A stretch of DNA of 64,000 nt, from contig NC_088311.1 in assembly GCF_910592395.1 (NCBI RefSeq), positions 22,166,646 through 22,230,645 of the forward strand, read 5' to 3'. Under the pieces are notes generated by a model. That model had not been told where the DNA came from. It worked only from the letters and a program-made list of their open reading frames with translations, and searched no databases. The stretch comes from Lineus longissimus. Lineage: Eukaryota; Nemertea; Pilidiophora; Heteronemertea; Lineidae. Shown one piece after another: positions 11,124 to 21,192 of the stretch (its first letter is position 1; each line of letters starts with the position of its first letter). Both the position numbers and the translations under genes were made by a program.

Positions 11124-14100
11124 CTACATCAGATAGGAGCACTTCCACTCATCAAATTCTCTAGCTGATGTTGAGTTTATTAGGAGAAAATCACCGTCTT
11201 CCGGAAAAGCTGTTGAAGGTCGAAATTTGGCAAGCCAAATGTTAAGAAGCTTGTCTTTGAAGCGTTTTCGATAATCCTCTGCTGTCATTTTCCCCTGGAA
11301 TGCGTCAACATCGTCCATCAGTTCTTCATTCAAAACGTAATGCCCATTGACCTTTTCCAGTGTGATTCCTCTCGTCTGTGCATCTCTGGCCCACAGCATG
11401 CTCGCACCCGTTATGCCAAAGAGCCAGTGATTTTCTGGGATAGCATCCCATTCCGTTAAATTTTCACCCCTTTCCGCTCTTACAGCCTGTCTTATTTCAT
11501 CATCATCCAAAGGCCATTCAGCATCCAGAGGTAAAGTATCTGATGGGTCATTGGGTCCTTCATGGGGTTTTCCTATCGACACCGTTGGGGACTGCAAGTC
11601 TACGGAACCACGCACATTATCTGAGGTATTCTCGGTACTCTCAAACACACTTTCGTTTGTAAATGCATCATTTGGGTTCAAGTGTGCAGCACCGATACTG
11701 GGACTGTCTGCCTGATGCTGGGCTTCTTAAAGGCTCGTGTAATGTAGTTCAAAGAGGTGTCCTAGTAGGAGTCTTGGGCACTGAGTAGTTTCAGCAGAAG
11801 GGTGGATGGTAACAGGACGATCAGATACGCTCGAAATTACCACAATTTGCATTTTCAACATCTCTGAAGCAGCGCGCAGAACTAAGTGGTCTCCCCATGT
11901 ACCTTGGCGGCTCATTCGACTCAGGTACTCCTCCCAACTGTTGTCACCACTCACAAACGAGAATAATTCGGTGCCATCTGACATCCTTGGGTTGCGTCGT
12001 AAAAACTCTACGATGTTTAGTCTTAGCGTTCTCGGGTTAAAATCGTTTATGCCGACGCGTTCCAACTGGTCGACGAGAGCTGCGAACATGCAGTTCCCAT
12101 CGCCTTCAATTTCTCGTCTAACCTGGAGACCATGGTTGGTGATGGTTGCGAAGAATCGCTCTTGCATACTATTTCTTGACTGGTGTTCCAATCTTGAGCA
12201 TTCAATTGCTTGGTTGAGTTCAATGAATTCCAACATTGCCTCCACAGATGAGAAAGACGCTGTATTCTTTATATACTCCTCGAATAGATATTCCTCTGTT
12301 GTCTTTGCAGTTCTCGGTCGGCGTTTCGCTTCTTCTTCACGCGTCATAGACGTGATATCGCTCACCGAAAACCATCCTTCATTTTCGGCATCATCTAGGA
12401 TGTATTTTACCCTGTAACGGTACTTTTGTTTCCGAGCCTTTGTAACGACCCCCTCGACTGCCTTTGGTGCCTTCACCTTCTTTTCACTTTTCCGCTGTTC
12501 TCTACCTTGAATCCGCACCAACACTTTATCCCCAACTGCGTATACACTTGGAGGTGATTTGCCAAGCTTTTTGTTAACCATCTTCTGTGCGTATTTCTTC
12601 GAAGTCTTTCTGACCTCTTCTCTAATTTCATCGGCAGCTGCTTTGAAAGCTTGAACATCTTCCAGGGTTGCACTGTTCTCTTTTGTATCCACCTGAAAAA
12701 GACGGGAAAACATTGAGAGTATGAGACAAACAACGGGAGAGATTTTACTTTCCATGTGCGGGTCATTCTATGCCAAAACAACACCCCCCTTCCAATTTGG
12801 CTCATCTTCAGCACACATAGGGCCCATCGAGGAAAATATCACATAGAAATATTCGAACCTACCACCTTCGTTTTTTTCGGAGCATTAAGTCGTGATTTCT
12901 CGCTCAGGTGTTCAACTCTCTTGGAAGCTCAACACAGAAATTTCACCAGAACCTCTTTACTGATTTGTCACATGAAAGAGGAGCAAGCAAAAATAAACCC
13001 GCTTGACGAAGGATGACTGCATCCCGCATCTAGGAATTATCTATAAAGGATAATCACCCCCATTTCTTCTTCGTCCTCCTCCTCATGTTCGTCTTCGTCC
13101 TCGGTTGTTGTTCCATCGTCGTTCTTATTCTTTTCTTTACTGACAGGCAACCAAGGCGCTCGGGCGAAGTACGACTCAAAAGGACAATATTTATCTGAAA
13201 AAAGGTACACATGAAAAGTCGCCGGGCAATTTTCCATTGCTTTGTGGTACATGTACCTGACTTTTGTCTTCCCCAAAATATTTTTCTGTCCATCTGATCA
13301 CAGACGAAAACTTTCATGTCCTAATAGGAATTCCTAGGGGTAATAATTCAGAGGTGGGTATCAGGAGGGGGCAAGATTTGATGGCGGATCCTGAAGATCT
13401 CCAAGTACTGTAGTCTCCTCGGATCATAAAAACCTTTAGATGTGTACTTACTCTTAAAAGCTTCGTGCGGGGAGTTGTTGTACAGTCTTGCGTAGGACGG
13501 CAATCCTTCAACCCAATTATGAGCCTTGCCCGTTTGCACAAATTGTGAAATGTCAAACGCGAGTTTCTCTTTCCACGTTCTTTGTACCCTTTCAACCTGA
13601 AAACAAAGAACAGGATTATTATTGTCCGTTAAGATTTATTCACAAGCACGAATTTCATATCTGCGGGACGTATAATTTTATGGACGAGTTCATGGGTTGC
13701 AGTAACAACAGGCGATAAATATAAAGTGACGATTTGGATATAAACTTATTCACTGACAGTCGGACCTACCATTGGAACTACATATGCCTCCAAGACCCTG
13801 AGTTAAATTCATTTTCCCGGGGGGTCCATTGAAACAAATTCCAATCTGTCCTACTGTACCTGCATTTTTTTAACATTTAAGCGCATTGAAACTAACCTTT
13901 CCTTGGGTCTGGGGATGATACGGCCGACCCTAGATGATTTTTACGTTTAACCTCTCTGCTAGTCTGCTTACCATCTTTTTGAATTCTCCGCCGTTATCGC
14001 AATGGATTATTTTGGGGCAGCCGTGTTCCATAAATATTTCACACAGCTTTTCAGCCACCCCAGGCGACCCTTTGTCGCAAAGTGGCCTCAGCCAAAGATA

Positions 14101-14655
14101 TCTTGAGAAGATGTCGAGCACTGAGAGAACGTAACAGTACTTCATGTCGTCTATTTCTACGGGCATGTTTAAGAAGTTCACAAGGTCCATTTGGATCCGG
14201 GCCATCACTGATTTTGCCAGAACAGGCCGAAGCGGAGCTTTGTTGGAGAAGAGAGGTTTTCGGCTCTGACTCTCTTTCATTTTTGCAAGATATCGACGAA
14301 CAAGCTTTTCTCCCATCGCACAGTATTGCCTGGATATAACGGCGGATAGTTTCTTGGCAGCGAGTCCTTTATATTGGCCAAAGAAATACCTGACTATAGG
14401 CTCAATTTCTGATACCCTCGGAACTATCCTATGTCCACCGACTTCCACAATTCTTTCCTCGTCGTTCCCATTTAGCGGATTGGTTTTTCTCATGATTCGG
14501 TACCTGCCAGAAATCTTCTTCTGGTATGCTTTCATTTCCACAGGCATTGAAAGTTCCCGCCATCGTACGTCTTCCGACAGAAAACGATACAACTCCTTGT
14601 AAACGTCATCATCGATCGGGTAAACAGACGAACTCCGAGGCTGCTTTGCACTGTC
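11124..14655 (-). pseudogene. Ginger1 transposase: integrase core, GPY/F-like region, OTU protease
   Basis: Four exons can be joined in phase: 14655-13897, 13596-13452, 13194-13058 and 12692 to 11727 or 11124. Catalytic residues are visible: D in RIQMDLVNF, D in IIHCDNGGEF, and E in QGKVERVQRTW, the last formed across the first intron. An acidic run (DEDEHEEEDEEE) follows. The segment around GDKVLVRIQG and GWFSVSDITS resembles the GPY/F end of Gypsy-type integrases. The OTU domain has its Cys box (GDGNCMFAAL) and His end (LGHLFELHYTSL). TAG at 13930-13932 interrupts the integrase just before GRPYHPQTQGK. TAA at 11727-11729 follows the OTU domain, yet the same frame stays open to 11124 (about 200 further codons). 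So this copy is probably dead. The exon 1 start is inferred from a cttttttcag-like acceptor. Confidence 0.85.
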
Positions 14656-14875
14656 CTGAAAAAGCGATGAAAAAGCTATAGCAGTTGAAAATGCTCCGTG
14701 AAAGGAAAACTTCCCATCCATCTCATCATTGAGCTGTATCTGCCCTGCAAATTAAGGGGTCGGGTGTATTGGTTATGGCAGTGTAAAGTGCCGTATTCGA
14801 ATGAAATGGACAGGGCCATTGTGCATACCACTCGTCAGACAGACACATCAGCGAAGTATTTGACCACGGTGGCCT

Positions 14876-15498
14876 TGGAAAGTAGGTCAAATTGGTCAAA
14901 ATTGGACTGAGGTGGTGTGTAGCCTTATTACATACCGATGATGAAAGTTTTGCAAAGATCCAGCCATACTTATTAGTTCAGCAGATATAGCCCTTTTTAC
15001 CGTTTTCGGTTTAAACCACCTGGTGGCCAAACGAATAATCAGACCACACCGAAATTTGGTGTCCAAGGTCATTTCACTAAGAGGTACAATTGTACCAAGT
15101 TTCAAGTCAATAGCATCATTAGTTGCGAAATGTGCCAATAACGGTTATTTTACGCTATTTGACCTCAGCTGTGACCTTGAAAAGTAGGTCAACTCAAAAA
15201 CCCGTGTGATATGTCATGTATCGTCATTAGATGTACCTTTGATAAAAATTTGGCGATGATCGAGCCCTTATTTAAGGAGATATAGCACTTTTTGTGTTTT
15301 CGGTTTAAGCCACCTTGTGGCCTAACGAAGAATCAGACCGGACCGAAATTTTGTCTTTAAGGTCCCATTACATAGGGGTACAGATGTACCAAGTCAATGG
15401 CTCCAGTAGTTACGAAACGTGCCCTGCTAAGAGACGACGGACGACGACGGACGACGGACGCTTCGCCAATGCAAAAGCTTACCTCTCTGAGAGGTAAG
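14876..15498 (+). repeat. Diverged tandem repeat with GACGACG tail and terminal hairpin
   Basis: Two diverged units of about 290 bp (14876-15170 and 15176-15420) share aagtaggtcaa, a tatagc..ttttt block, ttttcggttta(a/g)accacc, and aggtac...tgtaccaag. They are followed by a run built from gac and gga steps (15431-15461) and by a hairpin cttacctctc/gagaggtaag (15478-15498). I have the impression that similar GACGACGG tails ending in a short stem are common interspersed repeats in marine invertebrates. It lies inside the Ginger1 element, upstream of the transposase. Confidence 0.6.
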
Positions 15499-16196
15499 AA
15501 AATGCATCTCGGTTGTTTAGGCCTCAGGATCAACCTTAGGCCTATAGAGCCTAAATGTTTAGAGAAATTAAAAAGACTCCTTCCCCCGGAGAACCTTTGC
15601 GGGTGGCTCTTTTCAGGTGAATTTCAGCCCTCCCCTTTCCAGGCAGACTTTTTTAATAGAATTTTTGAAAATACATGTAGGCCTATGTACCCTCTCCCGT
15701 GACAAGTGTCTGAAGATGACTACCTTTTTTTCCAGGAGGCCCAGCGTCGATTTATTAGCATCAACCTCTAGCAGTAGGCCTAGGCCGGGGCTTGGACTGC
15801 TCCAACACTGCCTATCCAGCCTAGCATGGGATAGCGCATTTACCTTCGGCCCTATCTGCTGTCAAAAAGCGTGTATTTTGTGCCACCTTGCACGAGCACA
15901 GAGACTGTGCAGAGTACACCTTACCCGGTTACAGGTACAGATCAATGTATGTCACTGACCCAAGCACATCAATGTGGCCATTGAGGGTATCATCAGCAAC
16001 TCATTTTGCTAAGTCAACGAACTTCTTAGAACAGACGCATTAGATTAATCAGTGAACCAATGCATGTACGTACCGTGTCGGAACCGGCCAACCCCAATTC
16101 ACAATGACAAAAGATAACCGAAGAAAGTATAAGGAATGATCGCAACATCTTGACTCGCACGTGTATCGAAACTGTATACAAAGTTTCGCTTTCAAA

Positions 16197-16341
16197 GTTG
16201 GCATATTAGACTTGGAACAAACCGTTCACCCGGTAGAGACATCTTGCGGCTGAATACTTATCTATCTCCATCAGAGTTGGCATATTGAAGTTGGAATCAT
16301 GTCCATCAGAGTTGGCACTATTATAGAGTTGGAGCGTAACA
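16197..16341 (-). repeat. Ginger1 right terminal inverted repeat
   Basis: Reverse complement of 9882-10026. It carries the same atcagagttgg repeats and shares the block around ccgttcaccc near its inner side. Followed directly by the second GGCCT and the resumption of duplication copy A sequence. Confidence 0.9.
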
Positions 16342-16539
16342 GGCCTCACCACTGTGTACAAGCGCGTCATAAGCAGAGCCTGCTATACTAACAGGAAGTA
16401 CATTCCATGGCCCAATTCTTTGTTGTATAGGGTGGACAAGTGGACATATCAATGCCGACGGAGTATAGCCCATTGATAAATAGCGGATTCGCATCGAAAT
16501 ACCCTTTCATAACAAAAGAATGTGATCAATGGACTCTAG

Positions 16540-16960
16540 TGCCATTACACTAGACAAACAGCACCCAGCTTCTTTTTGCCTGGCTACGGATCTTAGGGAC
16601 GACGTTTCTTGCAATCTCGTTTTATCTCGGGCCGTGGTACTTGCGGCATTAGCAGTACGCGAAATAAAGAGAACAGATAAACAGAAAAAAACGCGTTTAG
16701 GCCTATAGTAGGTCTTTGAAAGCACATTTTGGATATATCCCTCCTACATACATTTTCTGAATAAATCATCCGAAATGTGCTTTCAAAGACCTTTAGGCCT
16801 AAACGCGTTTTTTTTCTGTTTATCTGTTCTTTTTATTTCGCGCACTGCTAATGCCACAAGTACCAAGGCGCGAGATTGCAAGAAACGTCCTCGTCCCTAA
16901 GATCCGTAAGCCAGGCAAAGGCAAAAAGAAGCTGGGTGCTGTTTGTCTAGTGTAATGGCA
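16540..16960. repeat. Long hairpin (about 190-bp arms), copy B
   Basis: Duplicate of the hairpin at 2776-3190, with the same arms and loop. A 6-bp expansion (gcaaag repeated) occurs in the right arm near 16915. The two arms differ from each other more than the two copies do, so the hairpin formed before the segmental duplication. Confidence 0.85.
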
Positions 16961-16973
16961 CCCAGGGTGCTTA

Positions 16974-18218
16974 TTGTCCAGTCGATCTCGAACCTGGGTA
17001 CCATTTGTCGGCACCCAGGACGACATCCACACTTTCAGCGCAATTGAGAGTGTACAGGCTATTATAGCGCCATATTCGTCCACGTATCCTGTTACGAGCA
17101 GTCGTGGCCCTTTTTGCCAGCCTGTCCTACCGATACAAAATACCAAATTATTTTACACCCTCTCCTTGTCCCTCCTATGTTATTGCCAGCAGAAGGGTTT
17201 TTTACGATACAGATGGACTCGTATCGCAAAGTTCATACCGCCAGCAGTAGTAGACCCTAGGCCTAAACAGGCATGGCACTTTGACGGAGCAACGAACATG
17301 TTCTATATTGTTGGAGCTGATCCGAAAACGAATGACAACAAATTCCTTGTTTACGATTACGATCAAGAGAGTGCCATTTTTTACACAAGATATAAAGTGA
17401 GAAAAAAGCCCGAGGGAAGGTGCCGGTGTCATTGCTCCGTATTCCTTTCTTTAAGCGTCTTATACATGTGTCAACGCTACAACAACATGGGGAGGTTGGT
17501 AGAAATAAGCTATACAAGGTTTAACCTTTCCACTGGTACCATTACAAAGAAAATGTATCTTCCCCGGAACGACCCATGCCGAAGATGTAGGCGACATTCC
17601 GCACCTGTCATAAACGAACACATCATCGCTTTTGGTTGCAGTGAAAGAACGACCAAATATGTCAATATATACAACATGAGTTGACATTCAAAGGAGGAAA
17701 TCGTAAGATTGACCCATGGAAATACATTAAAGATTGCACGTCTTCGCGCCTTCACGTTTTTACCGAACAATGATTTGATAACAACGCAAACTACTCTGGT
17801 CGATGGTAGTTACTATGTTTCCCTCCTTCTGTACGACTGTACGAGGGACTGTCGCCTATTGAGCAGGCATCGCGGAGGCCCAATGTACGTCAAGCCTATT
17901 AAACACACTCACAGTATAAACGCACGGGATCTTCTCCTCCTATACATTTTCCCCATTCCGCTTTCGATATTTGCATTTAGGATACCTTGCTCTCCAATGC
18001 AGGCAACCCTACCGACGAAAACCTATAAACTGGATGAAGTCAAAATAAAATTGCTTTCAAAACCTTTCAAAATCACTACGAGGAAGCCTGATTTCCGCAA
18101 TCTTTATTTGAAATGTGATATGAATGGTGGGTTTTATCATTTTAGGAATGTTAGTCGAACCGGATCGAAGAGGGAATATTTCAAAGATGTGAGAATATTC
18201 ACTGCTAGTTATGAGTAG
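16974..18218 (+). pseudogene. Unknown long frame, broken, copy B
   Basis: Partner of 3204-4448. Here the first stop of copy A reads TAC, so the frame is open from 16974 to the TGA at 17682-17684 (236 codons). The downstream part (17709-18218) is in the same phase and intact to a TAG at its end. The TGA is shared by both copies and therefore predates the duplication, while the TAA is private to copy A. A TGA decoded as an amino acid cannot be excluded, but nothing supports it. Confidence 0.4.
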
Positions 18219-18485
18219 GATTTTACAAAGAATTTCTTCTAATGAAGTATATCATTTAATCGCCAACTTGGTGACAAATTATAAAGCCCCGTGAAGACTA
18301 GAGCTAGTTCATTTGTGGAACGAATACAAGACAATGAGAAATTAGAGGCAGTGGAGACTTAACGACGTTTTTATTAAGTTAAAGACAGGTGTATTATGGA
18401 GCGGTGGTATATACATTGTAAATAGTCGCGTAATGTGACATGGTCTTTGATTGTAGGAATAGGTAGGCTAAAAATTGGGTCATTT

Positions 18486-19404
18486 TCCGTCGGCTCTCAT
18501 GGCGCAGTGGAACAGTACCTGGTCTTGTGGATCGAATGCGCCGTGGCGCCCTGCACGGCTCTGAAAGCAAAAGTTAAAATTTTAAACTTTATACGCTGTT
18601 GGACGGGCAGCCAGTGCAGATGGTGTAGCACTGGAGTGATGTGGTCATATTTTCTGCTGCCCGTCAACAACCTCGCTGCTTGGTTTTGTAGCTCTTGTAG
18701 TCTATTTATTTCATAGGTTGGGAGACCATGATAAAGTGAATTACCAAAGTCTAGTCGGGATGTGATAAAAGCATGCACAAGATTGCCTAAGAGATCATCA
18801 GGAAGGTATTGTTTTACAGAGGCAATCTTGCGCAAGTAAAAGAAGCCCGACGAGACAACCTGGGAGATTTGTTTATGAAATGACAAATGACATGTCCTTC
18901 ACCAGTTTGGCCTCCTGATGAGGTGACCGCAGCAGCAGGAACTTGGTTTTAGACTCATTTAGTTTAAGCTTGTTCTCTGCCATCCAAAGGCGGACATCAT
19001 CAAGGCAGCTTTCAATTCTATTGATGATCTGGGCTAGTGACGCAGTGTCAGAGAAGCTGAAAGCATGCCAGACCTGGGTATCATCAGCATAAAAATGGCC
19101 GTCCACGAGGTGACCCTCGACAACCTCCGCCAGTGGATAAGTGTAGCATGAGAAAAGCAAAGGGCCGAGAACGCTGCCCTGCGGTACGCCATGCTTCAGA
19201 TCATGGATATCAGACAGGCTGGTACCGGCTTTAACCCTGAACTCACGACCTCTGAAGTAAGATTCAAACCATGAAAGTGCATTGCCCTTGACACCAAAAA
19301 CATCTTTCAGACGCGAGATCATGATTTCGTGGTCAATGGTATCAAAGGCGGCAGATAAGTCCAAGAGAACCGTGGCACAACCCTCCTTTTTGTCAAAGCT
19401 CTGA
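18486..19404 (-). pseudogene. CR1/L2-like LINE reverse transcriptase fragment
   Basis: Minus-strand frames encode reverse transcriptase motifs in order: DLSAAFDTIDH (motif A), GVPQGSVLGPLLF (motif B) and FYADDTQVW (motif C), then a C-terminal part with SRLDFGNSLYHGLP and LHWLPVQQRIKFKI, typical of CR1/L2-group LINEs. The endonuclease and the first reverse transcriptase motifs are absent (5' truncation just before motif A). A stretch normally found between the SKTKFLLL region and SFHKQISQVV is missing, and the frame shifts at 18873-18886. The end of the frame lacks the usual C-terminus. Found only in duplication copy B. Confidence 0.85.
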
Positions 19405-20360
19405 TGTCCATCGGACTCTCGTAGCTAGGAATAGAAGTTCATTGGAGACTTATCTCTAGTTATGAATGTATCCGGACTGTGAACGCGGTTACTAATGTCC
19501 AATGGACTGTCAAACCTAGGGATAGGTGTCTCATGAGACATTATATAGTTGCTAGGTGTGGTAGTCTATGGGACAGTAATGCCTAGGAATGGTGGTCTCT
19601 GAGACGTACACTTCACATTATTTCCAATCTATCACATTAAAATTGAGGGCCGTCAGGACTATGTTATAATTTAAGTTAGGAGTGTTGACTTCATGGAGTA
19701 AAACATGCTTACATGTGTCTGTTCATTAACGAATCGGATACCGTATATTATTAGTCTTCCCATTACCTATTTCCCATTTTAAAGCTAACATTGTTCTTGT
19801 CAGGCTTTTTCCGTTGAGTCCCTCGTGTTGAAGAGAAATCTAAGAAGATCCGATCGAAAGGGAGAGAAGAAGAAATAAATGAAAAAAGCGGTACCTACGT
19901 TATTTCCAACAGAGCGAAAAAACTCGCAAAAGCAGTCAATGCCGATAATTTAATACCATATCATCTGCCAAAGATTATGTACTAAATCTATGTACAGATT
20001 GTATGGTTCATATTATTGGGTTTCAAATCCATGTAACTCCATATTAGCAAGTGACTAGGCCAGCCAGTCCTCCCAGACGGCGTGATGTAAATCATTATCG
20101 AAATAAATCACTCAGTCAAATTGAAAATACATGTATGTTATTTTGTTCACTTCTTCTTTCTATATCACCCACAGAAAAAAGGACTTTAACTCCTAGGGAA
20201 TCAGTGTCCACATTGGACTTTAGTCCCTGTTCAGTGGACAATAACAACTAGAGGTCAATGTCCGACGGACTTTCATACCTAGTACTTGGAGACCCCCGGA
20301 CTTTCACCTCTAGCTGTTAGTATCCGGGGAAAATTTCAACTGGGGACATTTTCCACTGGG
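19405..20360. repeat. Region of degenerate CTAG/GTCC repeats around unrelated core
   Basis: Both ends of this stretch (about 19405-19610 and 20180-20350) consist of loosely repeated units with ctag, gtccnncggac and ggagac words. The segment near 19408-19480 aligns in direct orientation with 20248-20330. The centre (about 19610-20180) shows nothing I recognise. It could be a non-autonomous element with repetitive ends that entered copy B together with, or before, the LINE. Confidence 0.4.
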
Positions 20361-20732
20361 ACACCGGCAATGCGATTTCAAATTATGCTTATTGCAAGAC
20401 AAGAATGGGAATGCTGAATCGCGCTTATCTTTCTCCATATTTGTGTCATCTTGGAATGTGTGGGATGCTGTCACATCTTCACAGATCAATCTAGCGCTGC
20501 ATACACTAAATCGTGTCTTTGAAATATCCAATAATCGGTATATTTTAAAGCTGTGATACGATGTATTCAGAGCGCCATATCGGCACAGGCGGCAAGGAAG
20601 ATTAAACTATTTATCTCTTTGAGGGTTTTCCACAGGAACGTTTCTTGAGTTCAACATCTGGTCTATTTTGGTTGCTTGGTTGAAATAGTACAAATCTGTG
20701 CCTTACGATGTGTATATACATGATGTATATAG

Positions 20733-21140
20733 CTCTACGTGGGTGCTGACCTCACACAGTGTCGGCTGTTGGTAAATGTATGCTGTAAGTCACATGGGTG
20801 CTGACCTCAGCCTCATGTCTTGTTTTCTGTTGGCAGGTTGAACCGCATGCCCAGCTGTCTTATGTTGGCATGCAGTAGGTCTGCGTGTGCCGACCTCAGC
20901 CTCATGCCTTGTTTTCTGTTGGCATGTTGAGGTCTGCGTGTGCATCACCCTCATTCCTTGCCTTCTGTTTGCCAGCTGTAGGTCTGCATATGCTCACCAC
21001 AGCCTCATGCCTTGTTTTCTTTCGGCATGCTGTATGTCTGCGTGTGCTGACATCAGCCCCAATGCATTGCCTTCTGGTCTGTGTGTGCTGACCTGAACCA
21101 CATGTCTTGCCGTTTCTTAACAAGCTGCATTTATGTCAGT
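20733..21140 (+). repeat. Minisatellite, unit about 54 bp, copy B
   Basis: Same array as in copy A, shortened by small losses inside individual units (around 20940 and 21076). It shows the usual length instability of tandem repeats after duplication. The duplicated block ends about 50 bp to its right. Confidence 0.85.
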
Positions 21141-21192
21141 TGGCGCCGACCTCAACGTCCGCCTTCTCTCTCGAACCGAACTCCTGCACATT

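Larger units (their letters stand above)
9882..16341 (-). mobile_element. Ginger1-type DNA transposon, 6.46 kb, complete ends
   Basis: The element interrupts duplication copy B exactly where copy A reads continuously (gtaggcctcaccac at 2574-2587). It begins TGTTACGCTCC, ends GGAGCGTAACA, has 145-bp terminal inverted repeats, and is flanked by GGCCT on both sides (9877-9881 and 16342-16346), a duplication of 5 bp, or 4 bp if GGCC is taken. It encodes on the minus strand a retroviral-type DDE integrase, a GPY/F-like region and an OTU protease, the architecture described for Ginger1 cut-and-paste transposons, whose termini follow TGTNR. There is no reverse transcriptase. The reported Ginger1 target preference is CCGG or CCGT, so GGCC(T) is a departure. 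The 1.5 kb 5' of the gene holds a tandem repeat and no clear exon. Confidence 0.9.
7189..21192 (+). repeat. Segmental duplication, copy B (interrupted)
   Basis: Direct-orientation partner of 1-6078. The match is collinear in three blocks: 7189-9881 with 1-2581, 16342-18408 with about 2577-4645, and 20361-21192 with about 5230-6078. Copy B is more than twice as long because of a complete DNA transposon and a LINE-containing replacement. The minisatellite near its right end has lost small pieces relative to copy A. Unique sequence with a TSP1-domain gene begins to the right. Confidence 0.93.

Noticed and set aside
9882-16341. Ginger1 element as an LTR retrotransposon or Maverick/Polinton
   Set aside because: There is an integrase but no reverse transcriptase, LTRs, protein-primed polymerase or capsid genes. 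The ends are inverted and begin TGTTA, and the OTU fusion fits Ginger1.
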